Source: Guyanagaster necrorhizus
Taxonomy: Eukaryota > Basidiomycota > Agaricomycetes > Agaricales > Physalacriaceae
Reading direction: 5' to 3'
Length of the DNA: 57,371 bases
Assembly: GCF_019112545.1 (NCBI RefSeq)
Contig: NW_025064936.1
Coordinates: forward strand, 1 to 57,371
The position numbers were made by a program, and so were the translations under genes. Shown here piece by piece: positions 11,202 through 22,836 of the stretch (within the stretch, counting starts at the first letter, position 1; every line of letters starts with the position of its first letter). The notes under the pieces are model-generated. The model searched no databases. It had not been told where the DNA came from and saw only the letters and a list, made by a program, of their open reading frames with translations.

Positions 11202-14045
11202 GAATGATGCAAAGCACTGCTGTAGATATTCGATCATTCTACTCATTATTTTCAATTGCATTTTTGTTCTAGAATTCTCACCTCTTAGAATGTACTGTAC
11301 CTCATGATTGCAGATCTGACTATCTCATGGTTATCTTTTCCTTGTCAGATAAGGATCAAATTCATAGTTACCAGTATGAGGTGGTAGAGAGAGAGAACAT
11401 CTTAACAAGTGTGGACCAGTCAAATAGATAGATCACAATTGCATCAAACAATCTATCAGTTTTATAGCATCATGATCATCTGGGGTTCTGTGGCCTTGAC
11501 ATGTTCCATGTGATCCTCAGAAATTTCTCTATCTCAAAACTCCTCTGATGATTTGATCATGATCATATGAGAAACAGCATCATAATCGATTTCAACAAGT
11601 TGCATGCCCAGACCTTTATGGTCAGCTTTGAGCCTTGCAATCAGTTTTTCATTATCACAGATGTCCTGTTCCACCATATAAAATAATGAAATGCCTGTTG
11701 TGTTTAGTGAGGACAGAGGGAAACTCAGCTGAAGTGAAGGTTCAGCTCATATTTCCAGTCATCAAGGACAATTGATAACTGACCTAGGAGTCTATGTGAG
11801 GCTTTGTTGCAGAAACTCTTGTGCCAGGACTTTCAATCAGCATTTTGGCATTCTGCAGAGCAGTAGAATACCAAATGACATTTTGAGCAATGCCTCAAAA
11901 CTGGCCAGAGCCAATCTTTCTTTCTAGGATCTGACTTGCCATTGTCACCTAAGTTTTTCAAAGTGTTACACTGGTAATTATGGGATCAGAACTATGAGTC
12001 ATAAGTGAAAAGGACCAAACTTTATGTAAAATAATGTGCATCTACTATGTTCCAAGAGCCATCTCAGCCCTGGTAGCGAAGTGCAGTCTGACAGAAGTGC
12101 TATGATATTTCTCTCCAGCATATTGGCAATGAAATGAGGACCTTTCATACCAAACCTCCAAAGTCCAGTCAAAATGACCTCAACTGAGTGAAGTGGATTC
12201 TGATTGATCTTGTTCTTCTTTTTAGAGATATGGATAGAAAGTTGTCTGCACAACCAAGATGATGCATGTTTGGTGATGAGGGCATGTCCATATTTATCAG
12301 AGAATTCTGCAATGGCAACATCCACTGGATATGTTTCAGAAGGCAAATAAGTTGACTTCTGAGTCAACATGATAGAGCAACAATTTGCTCCAGTGTTGTC
12401 TTGGATGGTGTGGTCAAAACATTTCTGAATGAGTTAGTGGTGAGAAGACAGGGATATTGTGGTATACTGGTAGTACAGATGCATGTCCAATCCATCTAAA
12501 ATTGAATGACCTCAAGGAGGTGCTCCTTGTCTTTGGGAACTTCAATGGTATTGATAAAATGCTTGTAGTAAAAACCCAGTGCCCATTCTATATTGTTCCA
12601 GAGACATTCTGAAGTGAAGCTCAATCTTTGGCTGAACTCTGAAAACTTTGTAGTGCAAGGGCTGATTTTAGCACTTTAAACATGATGATAACTTTTTCAA
12701 AAGTTTTGTGATTATGACTAGGGCCAGAAGCATCATAGTGTTCACTAAGCCTTTCTAGATTGGATAGTCATCCATGCACAATTTTGACAACTGCCTGGAA
12801 CAAAGAGGGTTCTTTGACCACCAGCTCTGCAAGCCTCAGAAGCAAATCCAAGGAACTTGAAGATGTGTTTCCATGTCAAAAGACATTTAAGTTAGCGAAG
12901 ATGGACTCAGGTCCTATCAGAGACACTGACTTTGATTTCATCCATTGTTTCTTGCAATGGAAGTTGAAAATATGCTTAATTATAAAATATAGAAAGTATC
13001 AAGTGTACAGTTGGCTTCCATAAATGGGAAGGAAACTGTTGGAATTTTTCCAGAAAGTTCTAGAAAGGGCAATCCAGTATCATGCTGAGAATTGATGAGT
13101 AAGCTTAAGAGAAAGAGAAAGTTGTAGTAAATTCTAGATATAAGCCTGGAGAGTATAAATACAAGCCCTGTAGGAGCTATAGAATAACAAGTTCATTCTA
13201 TCTGGCCTTACCAGCCTGGAGTCTGTGCAACTCCAGGATTTCCAATAGAAACAAAGAAAAACAGCAATGTTGCCTTTTTTCACAACTGTCAAGTAACCAT
13301 CAGTTTTGGGGCTGGCAGCTTCAATGTGCATCAGTCATGTCACATGCTGTTATGTTTTTCTACTGGATGTGCATCATCTGGATCATCTCTTGAACCAAGC
13401 ATGGCATCCAAACACACCTGTGACTATTTAAACCAATTAAAGAAGGTCTTGGAGAGAAATACATGAGAGAAAGTCTCAAATATAGTATATGAATACATGA
13501 CCTGAAGGCTTTTTAAGCTCCAATGCATGCAGAGTCAACATGTTTGACAGACAAGCATAGTTGGCAGTTCCAGATGCAGGAAATAGGCCACATGAGGTAT
13601 TCTGAACAGGATCATGCCAAAGAATTGCTATGTTTTGAACATGACTTTGCCTGTTCTTCAGGGATAGACAGTCTAATTGTGCAATGTGTGTGAAAATGAA
13701 CTCTGACCTAGGTTGAAAAGAGAGGGTATGATATCAAGGCAGGATGGCAACTCACATATTGATGCCATGATAGATAGCAATGGCTGCCCACAGAAATATT
13801 TTTTCTCTTGAATTTAGATGTAAATGAGTAAAGAGGGCAGACAGGCAGTCTATGCACAGAAAGACAGCACCCAAACCATCCATGTAGCCATAGTCAGATC
13901 AGGAAGGGGACATAGCAGATCACTTAGCATCAGAGATGACTTTGATGTTGCCTCTGCACATATAGAGTTCATTGACACTTTGTATCCACAGGTAAAGAGT
14001 GATGGTCATTGAGATGGTCTTGGCCAATGCAGTGATGTCTGTAAA
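11202..14045 (-). pseudogene. Unclassified decayed coding relics between inverted family A copies
   Basis: I do not recognise the product. The minus strand has coding-like segments: about 12610-12490 (WNNIEWALGFYYKHFIN), 12370-11999 (NPLHSVEVILTGLWRFGMKG) and 11680-11480 (DICDNEKLIARLKADHKGLG, then MQLVEIDYDAVSHM). Frame changes and stops separate them. The sequence is CpG-poor like the neighbouring elements. It may be a host gene captured or silenced inside the repeat block, or the internal part of an element I cannot classify. From about 12760 to 14045 I see no clear coding signal. Confidence 0.35.
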
Positions 14046-14107
14046 TATTGAAGAAGTCAGTTGCATGCACAAGATAAAAACTGATGCAGCAGAAAACTAT
14101 CTACTAA

Positions 14108-14147
<40 letters not shown>

Positions 14148-15492
14148 CACTCTTAGTTTGTTGGGGGATTGTAATATGATAGGAGTAATAATGGCCATAT
14201 CTTCAATAATCTACTGTGCACAAATAGCAATAGTGCATATATATATATCTGAAATCTATCTAAGTCTTAAAGCTTTTTGTTTAAAACAAGAGAGGTGACA
14301 AATGTCACTGGGCCTCAAGGCAAGAGTACTGTATTACAACCCAAAACTTCAAAATGCTCCCACAAAATGCTCAAAAATTCCCAAGCACTGCTCAGACCAA
14401 ACTCAAAAATTCTAGCAAATACCATACATGACTTAAAGCTTCACACTCTAAGCAGAAACACTTTACAATTTCATCCACAAGTATCAAAGAGTTTAAACCT
14501 CTGCATGCAAGTTTCCAAACTGATTGTAGACCTTTAGGGTTCAAACCTATGCAATCCAGAGACACAAAAACACAATAAACCCTGTCCACAGATCCAAAGG
14601 ATTTGAACCTCTATCACTTGTAGTCTCTTGCATCACAAATACCTCAAAAACTCAAAAGAGTGCCCTTCAAATACTGCTCTCTTATTCTCAGGCTAGAGTG
14701 CAATTCAAAACCTCTTATTAAATTGGACTAAAGTCCTATGGGAGCTTTTGATGTCTTATACAGTTCTCAAATCTCTCTTAATGATCTCAATAAAGGGTCT
14801 ATTCTCTCACCTGAAGTTACAAGCTCAAACCCAGAGCTGGAGCACAAGGCCTTCATGCCTAATACACTGCAACTGTGAGAGGTTGGAAACTTATGTACTA
14901 CTTTTACAATATAGTATTTAAATAGGCTACTCTAGTATTTACTAAGACAAAACCTAATATAGTAGTTTCAATATGTGGAACTTTGTTTCAGAGTCTTGTG
15001 GGAGCTATTCCTGTGTATATCACTGTTTGACACACATATTCTGCTCTGACTCAGAGCTGGACCTGTTATTTCTATGCAACCTGACATCAGTTGACTTGAC
15101 TGTCTAGCCTAGCTACAGGTCTCTTTGCTTTATTGTCTTCTTGGTGTCATTAGACCATATACAGTATATATTTCAGGCCTCTGAGTTTATTTCTCTGATT
15201 ATTACTTTCTCATAATCTTTTTGTTTCTCAGCCAATAGTTTGAATATTTGGATTTATCTTATTGTGCATCAATCCTCTGTTCTAAAGTGCAGCCCTTGGC
15301 ACATCAATGACTATGCATTATCAATCAATGTGACATAAAGTCCTGTATGAAGTTCTGATCACATTTTGATTGTGTTCTTTTTATTTTTAGCATGTCTCTC
15401 TGTACTTGTATTAGCATATTTAGTGCCAAGTGCTGGGATCTCACATGCAGTATAATCTCTTTGGTATCATTCTACTACTAGGCTATACACTC
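14046..15492 (-). repeat. Family A LTR-like repeat, copy 2a (interrupted by Copia)
   Basis: This is the reverse complement of the family A sequence, starting at TATTGAAG (consensus TGTTGAAG) and running without break to the Copia insertion at 15493. It resumes after the Copia element at 20441 and ends near 20597. Several consensus CpG-derived positions read TG or CA. Confidence 0.7.
14109..14146. repeat. (CA)19 microsatellite
   Basis: A perfect CA dinucleotide run inside the family A repeat. The corresponding position in copy 1 has only a short imperfect CA tract, so the run expanded after insertion. Confidence 0.95.
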
Positions 15493-15818
15493 TGTTGGAG
15501 TTAACAAGATAGGAGTGTGGATATGGTGAATGAGGAAAAAAGTTTTGGGAAGAGAATGGATGCTAGGGTTGAGCATTGTAATGTTAACCTCAGCATTATG
15601 GTTGAAAGCTGTGTTATTTACTTAGAGTAGAGTGTCATAACATTACTATATAGGTGATAAGTAAATATAGTCAAGGATAGATATGTATAGGAGGTACTCA
15701 CATCTCAGCATTATAGTTGAAAGCTGAGATGTGCAGAATGGTGTGATATACCAAAAAAGGAAGGAATATCAAATAGATAAGTGAATGTGTATGTATCATA
15801 CTGTTCCTATGTCTAACA
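15493..15818 (-). repeat. Copia 3' LTR (326 bp)
   Basis: Starts TGTTGGAGTT and ends GTCTAACA on the + strand. It is 59 bp longer than the other LTR because of one internal block near 15586-15650. That block contains CAGCATTATGGTTGAAAGCT, which resembles CAGCATTATAGTTGAAAGCT later in the same LTR, pointing to an internal duplication or to its loss from the partner. Confidence 0.92.
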
Positions 15819-16010
15819 CTCCCTCTTGAAATGTAAATGGTTTGCTTATATGATGCCCAGTGCCTCTGCAAACTTTTTGAATTTTGGACAAGCCAACAGT
15901 TTCATGAGGATATTGGCAATCATGTTATCAGTTGGGCAGTACATCAGTCTGATATGGCTTTGCTCAATGGTTTGGTGAATGAAATGGTACCAAACTCCAA
16001 TATGTTTTGT

Positions 16011-19000
16011 TCATTCATGGAATACTGAATCCTTAGCAATAGAAAGTGCATTTTGACTATCAGAAAAGAGGATGGTAGGATTTTTTGGGTAAATGAAAGG
16101 GTTTGCAATGAAGATGGAGAGCTCTGAGAGGAGTTTGTGAAGCCATATCATGTTCTTCAATGCTGGTGTGAGTCCAATATATTCTGATTCACCAGTGGAG
16201 ACAGTAACAATTGGTTGCTTTCTCAATGTCCACATAAAAGCATCTTGGCCTATAAATAGGACAAATCCAGACATCAACTTTTGCCCAGGCTGGTTAGTGT
16301 ATACTGCATCATGATAGCCCTTAAGACTGATGTCAGAACCACTGATTATGAGCCATTGATTGCATGTACCATTGAGATAATGGAGGACTCAAAATCCAGC
16401 TTTTAGGTGAGTTGAACATGGGTCTTTCATGAATTGTGATAATGCTGATACTGGATAGCTGATTTCAGGGCAAGATCCAACTGCAACATACATGAGGGAC
16501 TCTAGCAGCTCATGGTAGAGTGCTTTTTCGCATGGCATAACAGATTCCATAGATATGGAGAGTGGATCCAGGTTTAGATCAAGATTCACTTCTATTGGCA
16601 TCACAAATGGTGCTATGTCCTGAACTCTGAATCGTTTTGTGATCTGGTCAATGTAGGCTGGCTGTCCAATGCTGATGGTGTACCTTTCCCAGTTTCGAGT
16701 GATATGCATCCTCAAGAGCCAATGTATAGGTCTGAGATCAACTAGCTTGAAATGTGAGTCTATTTCTCATTTGAATCGGTCTGATTCATTTTGGGAGTCT
16801 GCAATAATGGTGAAATCATCTGTGGCAACTGCAACAATAGTATATTTGGTTTTTGATTCGATCCAATAGAAAATGGCCTCATCTGCATTGCTGATAGTAA
16901 ATTCTAGGGAGATCATCATTGCCTTCAGGGTCTGGTACTAGCCACATTCTGCTTGTTTTGTGCCATACAGATATTTGTGCAGCTTGGCATAGATGTTCTG
17001 GCCTTTGAGGTGTTCTGGGATTGTGAAGAATTCTTCATATCTGTTTGGGAACTTGATATAGATTTTCTCAGTGATGTCAGCATGCAGGTATGCATTTTTG
17101 ATATCAGCTTGGTCTATAATTGCATTTCAAGAGGCAGCCATAGAGAGTAGGATGCAGAGAGTGAGAAGATGGACAACTGGGGCATAGGTGTTGAAGTAGT
17201 CAATGCCTTGGATCTGAAGGAATCCTTGGGCTACAAAACAGGGCTTAGCCTTTTTGGGCTTGCCAGTTTCATTTCATTTGACTCAGTAGACAAACCTTGT
17301 ACCCATGATGTTTGCATCTATGGGAACATCTTCTCTTTTCATCACCTCCCATGCTTTCTTCTTCTCACACTGCCTTATCTCTGCAAGCATTGACTCACAC
17401 CATTTCCCTTCATCAGGACCACTCAATGCTTCTTTCATGGTTACTGATGAGCAGCTGTCTGGTTCATCATCATCATCTGATTCTGACTCATCTTCAAGTG
17501 CTGTTGCTGCAATTCCAGCTGTGGTGAGACATTTGCACAAGTCTGGAGGTGTGAGTTGACCAGATTTCAGGGCTGCAGATTGCTTAGGGTAGCTGAGTTG
17601 AGGGATAGGATCAGATTCTATGTCTGTGAGTGGAGATTTGGGATGCTCTGGATGAGTTTCTGTGAGTGATTCATCTGGCATGTTTTTGAAGGGTTTAGAA
17701 GCAGTTGATGACTTTGGGACAATAGGGTTGGTATTTTCATCCTCCCCCTCAACTACAAATGGTTCCAGAGTTAGGTCATTCTTGTTGAAGTATACATCAT
17801 GTTCAATGCTGACTTTTTGCTTTTTAGGCCAGTAAACTCTCCAGCCTTTGGCTTCAGTATCAATACCCACAAAGCGAGTTTTAATAGCATTCTCCCCAAG
17901 CTTTTCTGGTGTCTTTACTCAGATCCAGCATTGACATCCCTAAAGGTGAAGACCTGAGATGTTAGACTTCCTGCCAGTTGCCATCTCAAATGGTGTTTTC
18001 TCTGATGGTATCACTTTTGTTGAAGTGCAGTTGTAGATTTATTTGGCATGCTGATGAGCTTCAGCCCAGAGGTATTTTGATAACCCTGAACTGATTAAGA
18101 AAGCTCTAGTCATGTCTATCAGATAGCCATTTGAATGTTCAGCAATCCTATTCGACTATGGGGAATCATGTATATTAAGATGTTGAACAGTCCTCTTTGA
18201 TTTGAGATGTTGATCAAACTTTTCACTAGTGAATTCTCCCTCTCGATCTGTATCAAGGATCTTGATGACCTCTACACCTTGCTGAACCTTGATCCATATC
18301 TCATAATATTTATATGACCCAAAGGTATCTGATTTCTTTGATAAATATTTGGATTTTGATTTGTGAATGTGTAGGTCATGAAATATGCAGGCATAGTAGG
18401 CTCTTCCTAGTGATGTCACAGACATTGGGCCCATCAGGTCTCTGACAATCTTGTCACTGCTATTTTCAACATATTCATATTGGCCTTGTTTTGGGAATGG
18501 CTTGTGCTTTACTTTGGCCTTCATACAGATCTCACAAAATTCCAGTTTGGAGTTAAGATCAAGCTCAATTCCTTTGATATGGCCATTGACATATATACAG
18601 TGAAGGGTGGTGTGACTTCAGTGAGCACAAATATTATGTAGCTCAGTGATGTTCATCTTGAGCTTACCTGCCACCATAGCAACATCTGGTTTGGCTGCCA
18701 TAGTTTGCTGTGCATTTGGGGTTGAGATTATGTATAAGCCACCAGCTTTAGGGATTTTTGCAATGATCTTAGCATCTGACCATGGTGTGCAGATATACAT
18801 GGTGTGATCAGAGAGTTTGATATAGATGGAAAATCCAGCACAACTGACTTGTGAGAGTGATATAAGGGTGTAAGCTATTTTCAGTGCATGATATGCATTT
18901 CAAAAACTCATGATGATGGGTTTCTGTCCCTTTCTCATGGTAAGCAGTAGTTGAAGATTCTCTTTATCTATCACATAGAAAACTTGGCCATTCACAGCTT

Positions 19001-20156
19001 TGATGGGCTTTGGTTCGATTTTGATATAGTTTTTGAACCTCTGACATTCAGATGAGTATGTTTTTAATGCTCCACAATCTGCTAATGCTATAATGTTCTC
19101 CCCTTTTGCTGCATAGGCATCATCTTCAGCTCTATAGCCAGATATACATATCAATGCTGCATTCTTGTGATCATTGTCATTAGCTATGATGGTGATAATA
19201 TGTTCATCATCATTTTCATCAATAGCTGCAGATGCTGACTCTTTTGCCTTTTCTTCTTCTTAGCCTTGTTCTTTTTTGAAGCTGGGCCTTGTCCTGCTTT
19301 TCCACCACCTTCACACCAACAATCTGCAATGAGGTGGCCAGTTTTACCACAGGCTGGGTTCATACATTTGAGATGAGATCAATCAGGTCTTTTCTTTGAC
19401 TTCTCTCCAGAGCTCTAGCCCTTCTCTTTGCTCTGTCATTGAGCAGACATTGCTATGTTTCAGCAGTGGCCTTTGATGCAATCTCCTCATCCCATTCTTC
19501 ATGCAAGGCTGTGACTAGAATGTCTGATGTCAGAGTCTTTTCAGTAAACTTGCTGGCAGTGGAGAGGGTGTGACAGATATGATCATAGGAAGGTGGAAGT
19601 GATTTTTGGATCATTGAAGTGTACTGATTGTCTTCAATCTTTAGACCCATCCCTTTAATTCATTCATGGAGGACTTTCATTTCAGCAAGATGTTTATGCA
19701 TATTGCCTTCATCAGAGCATGCCATGTTTCCAAGCCAAGTAAGGAGGTGCTCTCATACAAGATCACCCTTGCCAGTCATAACAGTGATGAGCTTCTTCCA
19801 GATGAGAGCAGCTGTTGCCTCATCTTTGATCTCATTGAAGGTAGAGTTGGAAATGGCTTCATAAATAATATTATGCATCTTTGCCTCTTTCTGCTCATAT
19901 TCCTCCAGCTTATCCTCCAGCTTATCTAGGTCATCTGAGAGTGGATGTGAAAATGCAGTATCAGAGGACTGGTAGAAGTTTCTCTTGTGCTTGACAGGGT
20001 GCAAGGGCATGTGAGCTATTCCTCAGAGGTGCCAGCTAAGGCCCTTATCCAGGAACTTAGTGGTGAGCTTCTCTGAAAATGCTACTCAGTTTGATCTATC
20101 ATCTACAAGCTTTGTTGTGCTAACTAGCTTTATTTCAGTTGTCATGGACATACTGG
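16011..20156 (-). pseudogene. Copia gag-pol relic
   Basis: Reading leftwards: Gag from about 20156; a CCHC-type knuckle CMNPACGKTGHLIADC (about 19320-19365); a protease core ALADCGA near 19080; GAG-pre-integrase region near 18700; integrase core (LMGPMSVTSLGRAYYAC, then ILDTDREGEF, between 18524 and 18156); a reverse transcriptase start with IDANIMGTRFVY near 17290; further RT sequence at 16389-16715; and RNase H with KQPIVTVSTGESEY and DSQNALSIAKDS (16011-16277). Gag, knuckle and pol lie in three different frames between about 19450 and 19160, so at least two indels have occurred besides many stops. The middle of RT is too broken to read confidently. Confidence 0.88.
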
Positions 20157-20161
20157 TAGCA

Positions 20162-20173
20162 GGGCCCATAACC
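20162..20173 (-). other. Copia primer-binding site (half-tRNA-iMet type)
   Basis: Directly inside the 5' LTR the element strand reads GGTTATGGGCCC. This is complementary, with one mismatch, to the anticodon stem-loop of initiator tRNA-Met (GGGCTCATAACC in yeast) and not to a tRNA 3' end. Drosophila copia carries the same sequence and primes with a tRNA-iMet fragment. Confidence 0.75.
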
Positions 20174-20440
20174 TGTTGGAGTTAACAAGATAGGAGTGCA
20201 GATATGGTGAATGAGAAAAAAAGTTTTCGGAAAAGAATAGATGCTAGAGTAGAGCATCGTAATGTTACTATATAGGTGATAAGTAAATATGGTCAAGGAT
20301 AGATATATATAGGAGGTACTCACATCTTAGCATTATGGTTGAAAGCTGAGATGTGCAGAACAGTGTGACATGCTAAAAAAGAAAGAAATATTAAATAGGT
20401 AAGTGAACATGTGCATATCATACTGTTCCTATGTCTAACA
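20174..20440 (-). repeat. Copia 5' LTR (267 bp)
   Basis: Same ends as the 3' LTR (TGTTGGAG...GTCTAACA on the + strand) but lacking the 59-bp internal block. Scattered substitutions separate the two LTRs, as expected for an old insertion. Confidence 0.92.
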
Positions 20441-20597
20441 CACTCTCCCAATTGTCACAAGTCAGGTATTATAATATGCCTTGTTTCATTATACTCTAAC
20501 CATATTTTCTATTGCACATATAGTAGATATGAATGCAGTCACTGTATCCTCATATTTTGCAAATTGATATATGTGAACATGTTGAGAGTGTGTCACT
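20441..20597 (-). repeat. Family A repeat, copy 2b (continuation after Copia)
   Basis: Picks up the family A alignment exactly where it stopped at the Copia insertion, beginning with the duplicated CACTC. It ends near GAACATGTTGAGAGTGTGTCA, close to the expected LTR terminus. Confidence 0.65.
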
Positions 20598-21262
20598 GCA
20601 GGAGTTATTTCTATGCATGTCATAGTTTGACATGTATATTCTGTTTCAACTTAGGACTGGGCCTGCTGTTTTCATGCAATCTGATATCAGTTAGCTTGAC
20701 TGTCCAGTCTAGCCACAGGTCTCTTCACTTTCTTATCTTCTTAGGGCTATTAGACTCTGCACAGTATATATTCCAGACCACCAGATTTATTTCTCTTCAC
20801 CACTATTTTGCTCTAGTATTATCTCTTTTAGCTGGTTGTTTAATTATTTGGAGTTATACAGCTGTGCCTTATATCTCTCTATATGTGATTGATCACCATG
20901 ATGTAAAGTGTTGATCTTAGCTCTGATCATCATTCCAATTGTATTCTTTCTATTTTTAGTATGCATCTCTGTGCTGATATCTGTGCATTCAGTGTCAAGT
21001 GCTAGGACTTTGTGCATAGTAGGACTCTGCTGATATCACTCTGCTACTAAGTCATGCACTCCACCAATCATCACTCTAGCCAAATATAATATTGAATTTC
21101 ATTTCATCATATGCTAGTCATAATGGCCTTTGTGTGTAGTCATCATGTTCCTTTACATGCAGTTGTACTGTTCCTTTGCAGACATCATAGACTCAAATAC
21201 ACTTAATGTATTCTCATATTTTACAAAATTACATATATGAACACATTGAGAGCATGTCAATA
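20598..21262 (-). repeat. Family A repeat, truncated copy 3
   Basis: Begins abruptly at an internal position of the family A sequence (compare 15002 onward) and runs to a terminus AGCATGTCAATA that matches the consensus end GCATGTCAACA. It lies head-to-tail with the preceding copy, so this may be a collapsed or recombined LTR pair. Confidence 0.6.
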
Positions 21263-22360
21263 TATGGCCATAGTTGAAGCAGTTTTTGTAGAGCATGTAA
21301 AAATGCATATAGCTAAATTTTGATTTATTATCAATGAAAGCATATTGATCAGTATAACATTCATCAAAGTTTGTATGCTGGCTTTGCAGGTTCTCTGCTC
21401 ATCCACCTATTGCATAATATTTATTGATATATTGCTCTAGAAGTGAGGAAGATTAATACCTGCTCTAATGATATCACTCCAACCACTTTAACTTTAGCTT
21501 TAATCAAATCCTTTTGCTTCTTGCAAAAGCACTGACAGGCCTTAGGTTCACAGTCTAATTTTGATGTATTTAGCTAATCAAAGATGCCACTGACTTCTGG
21601 AATCTAGTAATAGTCAGTAGTCTGGACAAGAGCTGTTTGAAATGATGAGAATAAGTTACATAGTATTGTAGGATAATATCTTACTTCTGATAGAATAGTT
21701 GAGATTTGCAATTTCACTATTGACACCAGAGAATGTTTTTGCTATCTCTCCTTCATTACATTAAGCTGCATGTGTATTTATGTCAGTATTTTAAATGCAC
21801 AGAAACAATAGCCAACTAACTTGAAAGACATCAGCAAATTAGCCTCTCTGTATGGACACTCCTTTTATTGCACATCTACTGTGCTTTAGAAACAAGTGGA
21901 GGGCCATATTCATCATATTATCATCTTATCTTGCAAGCTGATACTCTAAACAGAAGATTTATCTATTGGCACTCTGAGATGTCTTGTGGAGGCTTGATTC
22001 CTCCTTTAGCTTCTCTGACAGCTTTTCAGACAAATGAAGCATTACTTAAAGCCAAAAGTGCAACATTGACTCAAAATAAATTGATGAGATCTTGAGCAAT
22101 CAGTATGCTGCAAAGACTTGGTCAACAAGTACATCAAGGTAGAAGGATAATTGTATGTGAAAAATATATCTATCATTTATAACAGATTCATGTTCTGCTG
22201 TTAGTTCTTAGCTCTCTTTATCTCCAGTTTCTTATCTACCTTCCTTTGTTTAAATTTAGTTGTCATCTTTGGATCTGCTGTGCAGTATAGAGGTTTGAAT
22301 CTATTAATTTCATATTATTAAATTGAAACAGAAGAGATGAAGCACTTCTTGTACATATAC
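21263..22360. other. CpG-poor spacer, nothing recognised
   Basis: AT-rich, CpG-depleted sequence between a family A copy and a Gypsy-type LTR. Short open frames show no conserved motif. Confidence 0.5.
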
Positions 22361-22836
22361 TGTTAGACTCAAACTGCATGTGATCTGAACATGTGATAAA
22401 CTGACACTGTATCAAGTTCATACAGTCATGTCAGAGTCCACTTTATTGTGTTAAATCAGATAGTGCATTCAAGATCATACAAGTTGGCTCAAGAAAAGAA
22501 TGATATAGAATAAACTTTAGCTTGAAGCTGGCTTACTACAACAAGAGCTATCCTACTTGTATATATTTCTGAATATAATAATATAGTTCATACTAATTGT
22601 GCATCTCTTCACTACAGTGCTATAGTGCCTGGCTGTCAGATGTGAGACAATGGAGTCTTGTCCATTGTCAAGGTGTCAGAGTGTGACAAAGAACAATCAT
22701 GTACCTATCCTTTTGTGGTTATATAATCATCTCATGGATGGTTTTAAGCACTGGAGATAAGATAGGTGCTCTGATAAGATAAGATTGAGAATAAGATAAT
22801 GCAAGAAAAGAATAAGATAAAAGGAAAATCATAACA
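22361..22836 (-). repeat. Probable solo Gypsy-type LTR
   Basis: Starts TGTTAGACTC and ends CATAACA, like the chromovirus LTR at 27098. It also carries AGCTTCAAGCTAAAG on the minus strand, the decayed form of the AGCTTCGAGCTAA box of the young LTR at 56808. Flanking pentamers TATAC and TATCC differ by one base and may be a target duplication. No adjoining internal element sequence was recognised, hence solo. Confidence 0.65.

Larger units (their letters stand above)
15493..20440 (-). mobile_element. Complete but decayed Ty1/Copia LTR retrotransposon
   Basis: A 4948-bp element bounded by TG...CA LTRs and a 5-bp target duplication CACTC (15488-15492 and 20441-20445). It sits inside a family A repeat, which continues on both sides. 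The minus-strand order gag, protease, integrase, reverse transcriptase, RNase H is diagnostic of Copia. A purine-rich tract (AAGAGGGAG on the minus strand) abuts the 3' LTR at 15819. All coding parts carry stops, so the element cannot move by itself. Confidence 0.93.

Noticed and set aside
14109..14146. CA run as telomere-like or regulatory sequence.
   Set aside because: Simple dinucleotide microsatellite; fungal telomeres are TTAGGG-type.
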